A stretch of 9,537 nt of DNA from Flavobacterium psychrophilum. GTDB taxonomy: Bacteria; Bacteroidota; Bacteroidia; Flavobacteriales; Flavobacteriaceae. Positions 1 to 6,064 of the stretch are shown piece by piece. The DNA lies in assembly GCA_003243255.1 (NCBI GenBank), contig QFQM01000169.1, forward strand, positions 1 through 9,537. The letters run 5' to 3'. The notes under the pieces were generated by a model, which worked only from the letters and a program-made list of their open reading frames with translations, ran no database searches and had not been told where the DNA came from. Each line of letters begins with the position of its first letter. Position 1 is the stretch's first letter. The position numbers were made by a program, and so were the translations under genes.

Positions 1-444
1 TTCAACGAAAAAATAAGAAGTACTCTATTGGAAGGGATTAGTAGAATTAATGAAGGCATTGCGGTTTCCAATGGACTTTCCAAAGAACAATACCCAACAA
101 TCAAAATGAAGGGAAAAGTTTATCCACTTGAGAATGATGTCGCCTTCACCACAAAAATCAATGCTGCTCTTGGTCAGGTTATCACGCCCGGAAATATTAT
201 AACCGATGCTCCGGCTTCCATGGGGGCTGAAGATTTCCAGCATCTGGTAAGGGGTAATGGTAAAACAGTATGCAATTACATTATGATTGGTGTAGCCAAC
301 CCATCTGTCTACGCAAAGGCAACAGACGAAGGAAAGAAATCACCTTTTTTTATGCATGCCAACAATTACTTAGTTGACCTTGCCGCCATTCCTTTAGGTA
401 CACAGATTGGAGTAACCGCTTTACTGACCACATTTAAAAAATAA
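1..444 (+). CDS. M20D family amidohydrolase, C-terminal part (5' end outside window)
   Basis: The reading frame is open from base 1 (FNEKIRSTLL...) to the TAA at 442-444, giving 147 residues of a longer protein. The first in-frame TTG is not a credible start. Family knowledge: M20D enzymes (hippurate hydrolase, IAA-amino-acid hydrolase, N-acyl-amino-acid amidohydrolase) use two metal ions to cut the amide bond of N-acyl amino acids and are about 390-440 residues long, so roughly two thirds is missing. Visible signature: SMGAEDF at residues 73-79 of the fragment, whose Glu is the usual late metal ligand, and a C-terminal block with MHANNYLVD in which His119 takes the place of the family's final metal-binding His. 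The closing stretch through IPLGTQIGVTALL matches the family's terminal helix. The N-terminus is unseen, so export cannot be judged. The exact substrate is unknown. A GNAT gene follows after 47 bases. Confidence 0.87.
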   Translation, partial: FNEKIRSTLLEGISRINEGIAVSNGLSKEQYPTIKMKGKVYPLENDVAFTTKINAALGQVITPGNIITDAPASMGAEDFQHLVRGNGKTVCNYIMIGVANPSVYAKATDEGKKSPFFMHANNYLVDLAAIPLGTQIGVTALLTTFKK

Positions 445-491
445 AAGGGAAGCACCTGAAATCCTGGAGTATCAAAAAAAATAAATACACT

Positions 492-1028
492 ATGAATAAA
501 AATTCTGCTGTTGAAATTCGTGATGCCAAACTTCCCAGTGACATTGATTCTATCAGGCAGTTATGGATCGATTATCTCACCTGGGGAAACAACAATATGC
601 AAATGCTCTATGGTGTGCATCCGCATAATCCAAAGGAACAGGTAGGACAAGATATTAAGACGATTGACAAATTTTTGCCACCGAATGGCCGCCTTATGCT
701 TGCTTTCATTGATAATACTGCCTGCGGAATAGGATGTCTGAAAACGATTAATGAAGAAATAGCGGAAGTGAAACGAATGTATGTTGATCCTTCTTTCAGA
801 AAGGCAGGAGCAGGGCGGGCTATACTTCAATCCTTAATACATGCGGCAAAAGAAAAAGGGTACAAAAAGGTACGCCTGGATAGTCCAAAATTTATGGAAG
901 CGGCTCATTCGCTATACCGAAGTTTTGGTTTCAAAGACATTCCGGTTTATCCGGAAGTTGAAATACCGGAAGAATTCAGACAGTATTTATTGTTTATGGA
1001 ATTGGATTTATCTGAAACGACTTATTAA
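492..1028 (+). CDS. GNAT family N-acetyltransferase
   Basis: This 178-residue protein has a typical length for a single-domain GCN5-related acetyltransferase, which moves an acetyl group from acetyl-CoA to an amine of a small molecule or protein. The diagnostic part is motif A: beta strand EVKRMYVDP (residues 92-100) followed by the pyrophosphate-binding loop RKAGAGR (103-109) and a helix. Motif B follows with LDSPKFMEAAHSLYRSFGF (119-137), including the usual Tyr-Arg-x-Phe-Gly-Phe end. The C-terminal block IPVYPEVEIPEEFRQYLLFM (140-159) resembles GNAT proteins whose last strand reads 'YLLFMEL'. There is no signal peptide, so it is cytoplasmic. The ATG at 492 follows an A-rich leader (ATAAATACACT) and gives the full N-terminal strand. 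The substrate cannot be read from sequence. Its place beside an acyl-amino-acid hydrolase would fit an amine or amino-acid substrate, but that is inference only. Confidence 0.92.
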   Translation: MNKNSAVEIRDAKLPSDIDSIRQLWIDYLTWGNNNMQMLYGVHPHNPKEQVGQDIKTIDKFLPPNGRLMLAFIDNTACGIGCLKTINEEIAEVKRMYVDPSFRKAGAGRAILQSLIHAAKEKGYKKVRLDSPKFMEAAHSLYRSFGFKDIPVYPEVEIPEEFRQYLLFMELDLSETTY

Positions 1029-1079
1029 AAAGTGGATAAGTATTGATTTACGAATCTTAACAAACTAAAACCAATCATT

Positions 1080-1970
1080 ATGCAACGCAGAACATTTATC
1101 AAAAATTCAACACTAACTGTAATGAGTATTAGTGCATTCGGGGCTTTAAACTGGAATGGAAAATATTTTGAAGGCGATAACGCAACTACTACTGATATTC
1201 TCGGTCCTTTTTACCGGCCCGGTGCGCCCCTGCGCACCAATTTGAGGCTGCCCGGTTCCAACGGAACTCCGGTTGTTTTAAAAGGAATCATTTTTAACGA
1301 AAATGGAAAATCACCGATCAACAATGCATTCGTTGAAATCTGGCATTGCGATGAGCATGAAGTGTATGATAATGCTTCTGATGATTACAACTATCGCGGT
1401 GCACAGAAAACAAAATCGGATGGGAAGTATGAGTTCAAAACTATTTTGCCGGTTCCTTATAAAGCCGATCCGAAGGATGAAGCTTCGTGGCGGCCTGCCC
1501 ACATACACATGCGTGTATCTGTGCACAATCAGCAAGACCTGGTAACGCAACTCTATTTTAAAGACGGAACGTATGTTGACACAGACAAGTGGTCTTCTTC
1601 TCCGCAAGCAGTAAACAGAATACTCAATATTACCAGGAACGAATCAGGTGAAAGCGAAATTGTTTTTAATGTGACGATGAGCAAAGAAATTCCATTGGAT
1701 AAAAAAGTGTATGAGAAGCTCACAGGACTTTACCAAATGGAAGGCGACACAATTATTGAATTCACAAAAAATGATGATTTGCTGTTTATGAAACAAAACG
1801 GGCATCTAAGAGCAAGTTTAAAATACACAGGTAATAACACATTTATTGGCGGTATCGGTTACCCCAAAGCAACATTTGAATTACAAAAAGATGGAAATGT
1901 AAAAGTAGTTGTAGAACGGACTGCTGATAAAACCTATACCGGTACAAAATTTTTAAAGTATAGTGAGTGA
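1080..1970 (+). CDS. Exported intradiol ring-cleavage dioxygenase with extra C-terminal beta-rich domain
   Basis: The 296-residue protein begins MQRRTFIKNS, close to the Tat consensus (S/T)RRxFLK and followed by a short hydrophobic stretch, so Tat export is likely. Residues about 37-205 form an intradiol dioxygenase core (catechol/protocatechuate 3,4-dioxygenase type, non-haem Fe(III), opening catechol-like rings between the two hydroxyls). Visible landmarks are DILGPFYRPGAP (39-50), VEIWHCDEHEVYDN (85-98), YRGAQKTKSDGKYEFKTI (105-122) and WRPAHIHMRV (137-146). The four Fe ligands are all present by alignment to PcaH: Tyr96, Tyr127, His141 and His143, with the conserved Arg at 138. Residues about 206-296 form a separate domain starting LDKKVYEKLTGLYQ, with a strand-rich pattern like DUF3471/lipocalin-like tails of Bacteroidota hydrolases; it is not part of classic dioxygenases. 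The substrate is not known, and no other aromatic-degradation gene (pcaB, pcaC, catB) is nearby. The next gene is a cupin 90 bases downstream. Confidence 0.88.
   Translation: MQRRTFIKNSTLTVMSISAFGALNWNGKYFEGDNATTTDILGPFYRPGAPLRTNLRLPGSNGTPVVLKGIIFNENGKSPINNAFVEIWHCDEHEVYDNASDDYNYRGAQKTKSDGKYEFKTILPVPYKADPKDEASWRPAHIHMRVSVHNQQDLVTQLYFKDGTYVDTDKWSSSPQAVNRILNITRNESGESEIVFNVTMSKEIPLDKKVYEKLTGLYQMEGDTIIEFTKNDDLLFMKQNGHLRASLKYTGNNTFIGGIGYPKATFELQKDGNVKVVVERTADKTYTGTKFLKYSE
1221..1238. repeat. GC-rich 7-bp inverted repeat inside the dioxygenase gene
   Basis: GGTGCGC (1221-1227) and GCGCACC (1232-1238) are perfect reverse complements separated by the 4-base loop CCCT. In mRNA this could form a stable stem-loop, in a region markedly richer in GC than its surroundings. 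It falls on codons for Gly48 to Thr53, just after the conserved GPFYRP motif, so protein constraint could explain much of the sequence. No U-run follows, so it is not a terminator. A role in translation pausing or mRNA stability is speculation. Confidence 0.3.
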
Positions 1971-2016
1971 TAAAAGTAAGATGGTTTAAACGATAGCAAT
2001 GTCAGACGATTAAGGG

Positions 2017-2026
2017 GCAGGCCTGC
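2017..2026. other. 10-bp perfect palindrome in the dioxygenase-cupin spacer
   Basis: The 90-base gap between the dioxygenase and cupin genes (1971-2060) is the longest in the window. It contains GCAGGCCTGC, a perfect palindrome, inside a short GC-rich island, followed by the AT-rich palindrome ATTTTAAAAT (2034-2043). A self-complementary 10-mer has no room for a loop and no T-run follows, so it is not a hairpin terminator. It could be a dimeric regulator site or chance. No clear Bacteroidota promoter (TTTG about 20 bases before TAnnTTTG) is present; TAAAATTTG at 2044-2052 only partly matches the -7 element and sits too close to the start codon. Confidence 0.2.
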
Positions 2027-2060
2027 AACATTTCATTTTAAAATTAAAATTTGACTAAAC

Positions 2061-2612
2061 ATGCAAAGGCGAAAATTAATTCAGTTGTTTCTTTCGGTGG
2101 TACCGATAGCAGCTATTGCTCCTTTTATTGCCATGGCTCAGGACAAACTGAAGAAAGGGTTTAAAGTGGAAGCTGATAAGGACCGGTACAATGAAGACAC
2201 TCTTTTCGGAAAGGAAAAAAATATGAAGTGTAAAGTTTCAGGCAAAGACACGAACAACGAATTATATGTTGTAGAGGAGAATGACCCTGTAGATGTTGGC
2301 CCGCCTTTACATATTCATCCTAATCAAGACGAAGTATTCTTTATCACAAAAGGAAATTACCTGGTAAAAATTGGGGATCAAATGTTTAACCTTAAAAAAG
2401 GCGACACTGTTTTTGCACCAAGAAATATTCCTCACTGTTTTCTTACCATTGGAGAAGGTCCTCATCAAATGATTCTTACCTACCAGCCAGCGGGTAAAAT
2501 GGAAGAGTTTTTTTACAACAGAAAAAATCCGGCATACACGGAGGGAAAAACTCTTGAGCAACAATTTAAAGAACATGACATGGAGATTGTGGGGCCTAAG
2601 CTCACTAAATGA
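2061..2612 (+). CDS. Exported single-domain cupin protein (possible metal-dependent dioxygenase/quercetinase-like)
   Basis: The 183-residue protein has an N-terminal signal: MQRRKLIQ, then a hydrophobic run to APFIAMAQ, with likely cleavage after AMA (residue 26). The twin arginine could mean Tat export, although the residue after RR-K is Leu rather than Phe. The mature part is one cupin barrel. Cupin motif 1 is PPLHIHPNQDEVFFITKGNY (81-100), giving metal ligands His84, His86 and Glu91. Cupin motif 2 is GDTVFAPRNIPHCF (114-127), giving His125. All four metal ligands are intact, so a Mn, Fe or Ni site is expected. Cupins of this shape include quercetin 2,3-dioxygenase-like and other small-molecule oxygenases or isomerases, and also non-enzymatic binders; sequence alone does not decide. 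The next gene starts 36 bases downstream. Its closeness to the intradiol dioxygenase, with the same MQRR start, suggests related roles in the periplasm (inference). Confidence 0.87.
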   Translation: MQRRKLIQLFLSVVPIAAIAPFIAMAQDKLKKGFKVEADKDRYNEDTLFGKEKNMKCKVSGKDTNNELYVVEENDPVDVGPPLHIHPNQDEVFFITKGNYLVKIGDQMFNLKKGDTVFAPRNIPHCFLTIGEGPHQMILTYQPAGKMEEFFYNRKNPAYTEGKTLEQQFKEHDMEIVGPKLTK

Positions 2613-2648
2613 TACATAGAAACGGCTTAAAAAAATAGAAAGGAATAC

Positions 2649-3281
2649 ATGCTTAAGAAAATTTCCATTGCCATTTTCTGGATCGCCTTTTTCGGTTTCT
2701 TTTTATGCAAACTGATTCCGAAATACGAGTACTTCAGCAATGACACTTTAAAACATTGGGGAAGCAACACTGCGTTCGACAACAGCATTTTTGCACTCCA
2801 TATTTTTGCCGGTATCATTGTTTATTGCACCGCCATATTGCAATTCACACCGGCCATACGCAACAAATACATTTCCTTTCATCGCAAAACGGGCAAACTC
2901 TATATGCTTTCGTCACTGCTCTGTGTTACTACACTGTATATAATGATACCCAGGACCTGGTGCATCGCCTGCAGGCCATCGCAACTAACAGTAACCAGTT
3001 TATGGCTGCTGTTTATCCTACTTGCTTTTTATTTTATTAAGCAACGAAAAATAGTACTGCATCAACGAATGATGATAAGCAGCTTTATCTGTGCGGCCTA
3101 TTTTGTTACCGTAAGAGTAGTTGATCCTTACGGCATGGGAGTATTTCATTATTTATTTCCAAATGAATCAACAGCATTACTGGCTTCAGACTTATTTGTG
3201 TGGCTGGTTCCATTGCTGTTGTTCAATATGTATTGGCTCATAAAAGACAAAAAACAAATTGCAAGAGTAAAGGAGGCTTAA
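2649..3281 (+). CDS. DUF2306 family integral membrane protein
   Basis: The 210-residue protein has about six hydrophobic segments (roughly residues 5-22, 47-66, 83-100, 113-130, 139-156 and 176-197), so it sits in the inner membrane. The family signature is visible: His51 in ALHIFAG, an Arg at 71 after QFTPAIR, then FHRKTGKLY (77-85), and later LHQRMMIS (137-144). These conserved His/Arg positions are the hallmark of DUF2306, a family of unknown function whose paired histidines facing the membrane have led others to wonder about haem or metal binding; I cannot confirm that here. The start at 2649 is preceded by AAGGA (2640-2644), one of the few Shine-Dalgarno-like sequences in the window, but only 4 bases from the ATG. 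An acyltransferase gene follows after 43 bases. Confidence 0.84.
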   Translation: MLKKISIAIFWIAFFGFFLCKLIPKYEYFSNDTLKHWGSNTAFDNSIFALHIFAGIIVYCTAILQFTPAIRNKYISFHRKTGKLYMLSSLLCVTTLYIMIPRTWCIACRPSQLTVTSLWLLFILLAFYFIKQRKIVLHQRMMISSFICAAYFVTVRVVDPYGMGVFHYLFPNESTALLASDLFVWLVPLLLFNMYWLIKDKKQIARVKEA

Positions 3282-3324
3282 GAGCGAATTAGTAACTGAA
3301 CTTTTGAAAAAATAAACCGGTAAA

Positions 3325-4479
3325 ATGATTAAAGCGCAATCAAAACTCAACGGACTCGACCATCTCAGGGCATTAGCAATTTTACTGGTGCTGGGGTTCC
3401 ATTACCAGCTTGGATATTTTGGGCGCCCTGAATGGACCAAACAGTTTAACCAGTTTGGCTGGACAGGTGTTGACTTGTTTTTTGTGTTAAGTGGATTTTT
3501 AATTTCATCGCAGCTTTTTGCGCAAATGAATAAAGGCAAAACTATTTCGTTGAAAGAATTTTTTCTAAAACGCTTTTTCAGAATTATCCCGATCTACTTT
3601 GTGGTGGTTGGCATTTACTTTTGCTTCCCTTTTTTCCGGGAAAAAGAAGCACTGCCTCCTTTGTGGAAGTTTTTAACCTTTACACAAAACTTTGGGTTAG
3701 ATATAAAACACTTCGGCACATTTTCACATGCATGGTCGCTTTGTGTAGAAGAGCATTTTTATTTATTCCTTCCGTTGATATTGATTTTGCTTCAAACTAC
3801 ACAGCTATTTAAAAAGGGTTATTTGCTCTTGGTTATACTGTTTGTTGCGGGATTTGCAACAAGACTGTATAGCTGGTATGAAGGGTATCTTCCAGCAACT
3901 GGCGGTGAAAGTTCGTTGGCTTCCTGGACAGAGTTCGTTTATTATCCAACCTACAATCGGCTGGATGGGTTATTAGTTGGTGTTTCCATTGCAGCCATTT
4001 ATCAATACTTGCCAAGGGCCTGGAATAAAATTTCAACCTATGGAAATCATTTAATACTGGTGGGCCTTGTTCTCTTAACAATCGCCTATTTCTTTTGCTC
4101 CGACCTTTCGGCCTATACAACTTCTATCGTTGGGTTCCCTTTCATTTCAATAGGCTATGGATTTCTTGTAATGGGAGCCGTTTGCCCTGCAAGTTTTTTA
4201 TATAAATGGAACTCAAAAATCACTACGCTCATTGCCACGCTTTCATATGGAATATATCTTTCTCACAAGGGTGTCATCCATATGGTGCAGGAAATATTTT
4301 CTGATTGGGGAATAGACAAAAACGGAAGTGTCATGTTTTTAATCTGTATTGCTTTTTGTGTGCTGGTTGCATGGCTGCTCCGTCTAACCATTGAAAAACC
4401 ATTTATGAAATGGAGAGATACAGTGCTTAACAGAAAGCCGGTATTGATAGCTAATGATAAACGGATTGTTTATGAATAA
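3325..4479 (+). CDS. Acyltransferase 3 family membrane protein (OafA/YrhL type)
   Basis: The 384-residue protein is a polytopic inner-membrane acyltransferase of the family that O-acetylates or O-acylates sugars of lipopolysaccharide, peptidoglycan, exopolysaccharide or antibiotics, using acyl-CoA from the cytoplasm. Characteristic blocks in order are GLDHLRALAILLVLGFHY (10-27), with the family Arg15 and His26; GWTGVDLFFVLSGFLIS (45-61); FLKRFFRIIPIYF (80-92); SHAWSLCVEEHFYLFLP (134-150); YNRLDGLLVGV (200-210); LSYGIYLSH (306-314); and IEKPFMKW (376-383). The length matches the stand-alone membrane domain, without the periplasmic SGNH hydrolase domain some relatives carry. The acceptor cannot be deduced, and no sugar-transferase genes are nearby to suggest polysaccharide modification. 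The gene ends only 17 bases before the M20 dipeptidase start, so the two may be cotranscribed. Confidence 0.93.
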   Translation: MIKAQSKLNGLDHLRALAILLVLGFHYQLGYFGRPEWTKQFNQFGWTGVDLFFVLSGFLISSQLFAQMNKGKTISLKEFFLKRFFRIIPIYFVVVGIYFCFPFFREKEALPPLWKFLTFTQNFGLDIKHFGTFSHAWSLCVEEHFYLFLPLILILLQTTQLFKKGYLLLVILFVAGFATRLYSWYEGYLPATGGESSLASWTEFVYYPTYNRLDGLLVGVSIAAIYQYLPRAWNKISTYGNHLILVGLVLLTIAYFFCSDLSAYTTSIVGFPFISIGYGFLVMGAVCPASFLYKWNSKITTLIATLSYGIYLSHKGVIHMVQEIFSDWGIDKNGSVMFLICIAFCVLVAWLLRLTIEKPFMKWRDTVLNRKPVLIANDKRIVYE

Positions 4480-4565
4480 TTGAAATTTTAAATAAAATGA
4501 AAAAAATAACCATCGTATTTATCGCATTGATAAACGCATTGTCTTTTCCGCTTCAGGCACAAAAG
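4480..4565 (+). repeat. Leader plus signal-peptide segment, copy 1 (similar to 9246-9330)
   Basis: Directly after the TAA stop of the acyltransferase gene the sequence reads TTGAAA..., then an A-rich run to the ATG, then a signal-peptide coding segment. The 48 bases at 4518-4565 encode FIALINALSFPLQAQK. They match 9283-9330 (FIALINVFSFQLSAQK) at 40 of 48 positions by eye, without gaps. Downstream of the signal peptide the two proteins are unrelated (M20 versus DUF885). The shared TAA-TTGAAA start of both spacers extends the similarity slightly upstream. Confidence 0.5.
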
Positions 4566-5987
4566 ACAAAAGCTAAAAATGAGCAGGTAAAATCATCATT
4601 AACGTCTTATGAAAAATATATTGATGACAATAATGATGCTCACTTAAAAGAATTTATGGAGTTGATCGCTATTCCAAGCATATCTTCCATTCCGGCAAAT
4701 AAACCAGATGTTGAAAAAGCTGCCGCATGGATTGTGAATAAATTAAAAGCTATTGGAATTACGACAGCACAAACAATACCGACTGATGGAAATCCGATTG
4801 TATACGGCAGTTGGGACAAAGCACCGGGTAAACCCACCGTTTTAATTTATGCTCATTATGATGTGCAACCCGTAAAAGAATCGGAATGGGATATTCCACC
4901 TTTTGCACCAAAGGTTATAGACGGAAAAATTTTTGGTCGTGGAGCAAGCGATGATAAAAGTGGCGTGATGATAACGATCTGGGCAGTGGAAGCCATGTTG
5001 CGTACAGATGGAAAATTACCCGTGAACGTAAAATTTATTTTTGATGGCGAAGAAGAAAAAGGCAGTCCAAGTTTCAAAAACTTTCTTGACAGGAATAAAG
5101 AATTATTGAAAGCGGATTTCGCTTTAAACGCTGATGGCAGCCAATACAGCGAAACTACTCCCTCAGTTTTAATGAGTTTAAGAGGAGCCGCGACTTTTGA
5201 GTTTAGTATAAAGACAGCTAATACGGACGCACACTCTGGCCAGTTTGGAGGCAAAACGCCAAATGCTGCAGTAATCATGTCGCAAATTATTTCTTCGTTT
5301 TATACCAGAGAAGGCAACATTGCAGTAGAGGGATTCTATGATAAAGTAGTGCCAGCAACTGCTAAAGAAAAAGAAATGATGAATAAAATACCTTATGATA
5401 AAACGGATGATATGAAATTATTAGGTACAACTGCTGAAGCAGGTGACACTACTTTTTCGCCATTGGAACGAGTTTGGTATCGCCCTACACTTGAAATAAT
5501 TGGAATGCAAAGCGGTTATACGGCAGCAGAAGGACATTCAAATATTATTCCCGGTAGTGCCATGGCTAGAATTACTTGCAGACTGGTAAACAATCAAAAC
5601 GGTGACGAAATCAAAAATTTGCTTATCAAGCATATCAATAAAAACCTTCCGATGGGTGCATCTGTCAATTATAAATTTACAAGTGGCTATGCAAGGCCAA
5701 TGAAATTTCCCACTGACACAAAAGCATACAATTATGTAGCTGATGCTTTATTCAAAATTTATGGCAAGCAACCTTTGCAAGTTGCTACAGGAGGCACCAT
5801 TGGGCCATTAATTTATATCAAAGAAACGTTGGGGGTTTATCCTTATTCAATGGGGTTTCAACAGGCAGACGAACGTTGGCATTCAGCCAATGAATATTTA
5901 AGACTGTCAAGTATTCGCAAAGGACAATTGCTTTATTGTTACTACTTACAACATCTGGCTGACGAAGAAAGTAAATTGAAAAAATAG
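4497..5987 (+). CDS. Exported M20 family metallopeptidase (dipeptidase, CNDP-like)
   Basis: The 496-residue protein has a Sec signal peptide (MKKITIVFIA..., cleavage near LQAQ, residues 20-22) and a full-length M20 dipeptidase. Relatives such as cytosolic non-specific dipeptidase and carnosinase cut dipeptides using two zinc ions; here the enzyme would act in the periplasm or outside. Visible residues are His120 and Asp122 in AHYDVQP; Asp152 in GRGASDDKSG (147-156), the bridging ligand; Glu186 (general base) and Glu187 (ligand) in GEEEKGS; Asp213 in NADGSQ; and His462 in RWHSANEYLRL (460-470). The dimerisation/lid domain contains DAHSGQFGG (244-252), whose His246 normally reaches the partner's active site. 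TGGTIGP (431-437) is the substrate carboxylate-binding loop. All catalytic residues are intact. It lies 17 bases after the acyltransferase gene and 77 bases before the C45 gene. The exact peptide preference is unknown. Confidence 0.94.
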   Translation: MKKITIVFIALINALSFPLQAQKTKAKNEQVKSSLTSYEKYIDDNNDAHLKEFMELIAIPSISSIPANKPDVEKAAAWIVNKLKAIGITTAQTIPTDGNPIVYGSWDKAPGKPTVLIYAHYDVQPVKESEWDIPPFAPKVIDGKIFGRGASDDKSGVMITIWAVEAMLRTDGKLPVNVKFIFDGEEEKGSPSFKNFLDRNKELLKADFALNADGSQYSETTPSVLMSLRGAATFEFSIKTANTDAHSGQFGGKTPNAAVIMSQIISSFYTREGNIAVEGFYDKVVPATAKEKEMMNKIPYDKTDDMKLLGTTAEAGDTTFSPLERVWYRPTLEIIGMQSGYTAAEGHSNIIPGSAMARITCRLVNNQNGDEIKNLLIKHINKNLPMGASVNYKFTSGYARPMKFPTDTKAYNYVADALFKIYGKQPLQVATGGTIGPLIYIKETLGVYPYSMGFQQADERWHSANEYLRLSSIRKGQLLYCYYLQHLADEESKLKK

Positions 5988-6064
5988 AAAACACAGCCAG
6001 CAAAATGTTCAATGCGGGTTCGGTGAATTCATAAACTCACACATCACAACAAAATAAAACAACA
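5988..6064. other. Intergenic spacer with an atypical GC-rich block
   Basis: This 77-base gap separates the M20 and C45 genes. Its middle (about 5994-6030) reads AGCCAGCAAAATGTTCAATG followed by CGGGTTCGGTGAATTC. This is clearly less A-rich than the following leader (ACAACAAAATAAAACAACA), and unlike the other spacers here. TTCA and TGAA flank a 12-base GC-rich core as a short imperfect inverted repeat. It carries no reading frame, no hairpin with a T-run and no promoter that I can support. It could be a fragment of a dispersed intergenic repeat; that is only an impression. Confidence 0.2.

Noticed and set aside
841..1068. 75-codon plus-strand frame overlapping the GNAT gene end
   Set aside because: It is out of frame with motif A/B of the acetyltransferase, which is clearly the coding frame, and its Lys/Arg-rich product shows no domain.
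1311..1607. 98-codon minus-strand frame opposite the dioxygenase
   Set aside because: It is antisense to conserved dioxygenase motifs, and its Arg/Ile-rich translation looks like a shadow of the real gene.
2044..2052. TAAAATTTG as a -7 promoter element for the cupin gene
   Set aside because: It has one extra base compared with TAnnTTTG, no TTTG at the proper distance upstream, and leaves no leader before ATG 2061.
4856..5278. 140-codon minus-strand open frame
   Set aside because: It lies wholly inside the well-supported M20 dipeptidase gene, antisense to its metal-binding motifs, and its translation has no recognisable domain.
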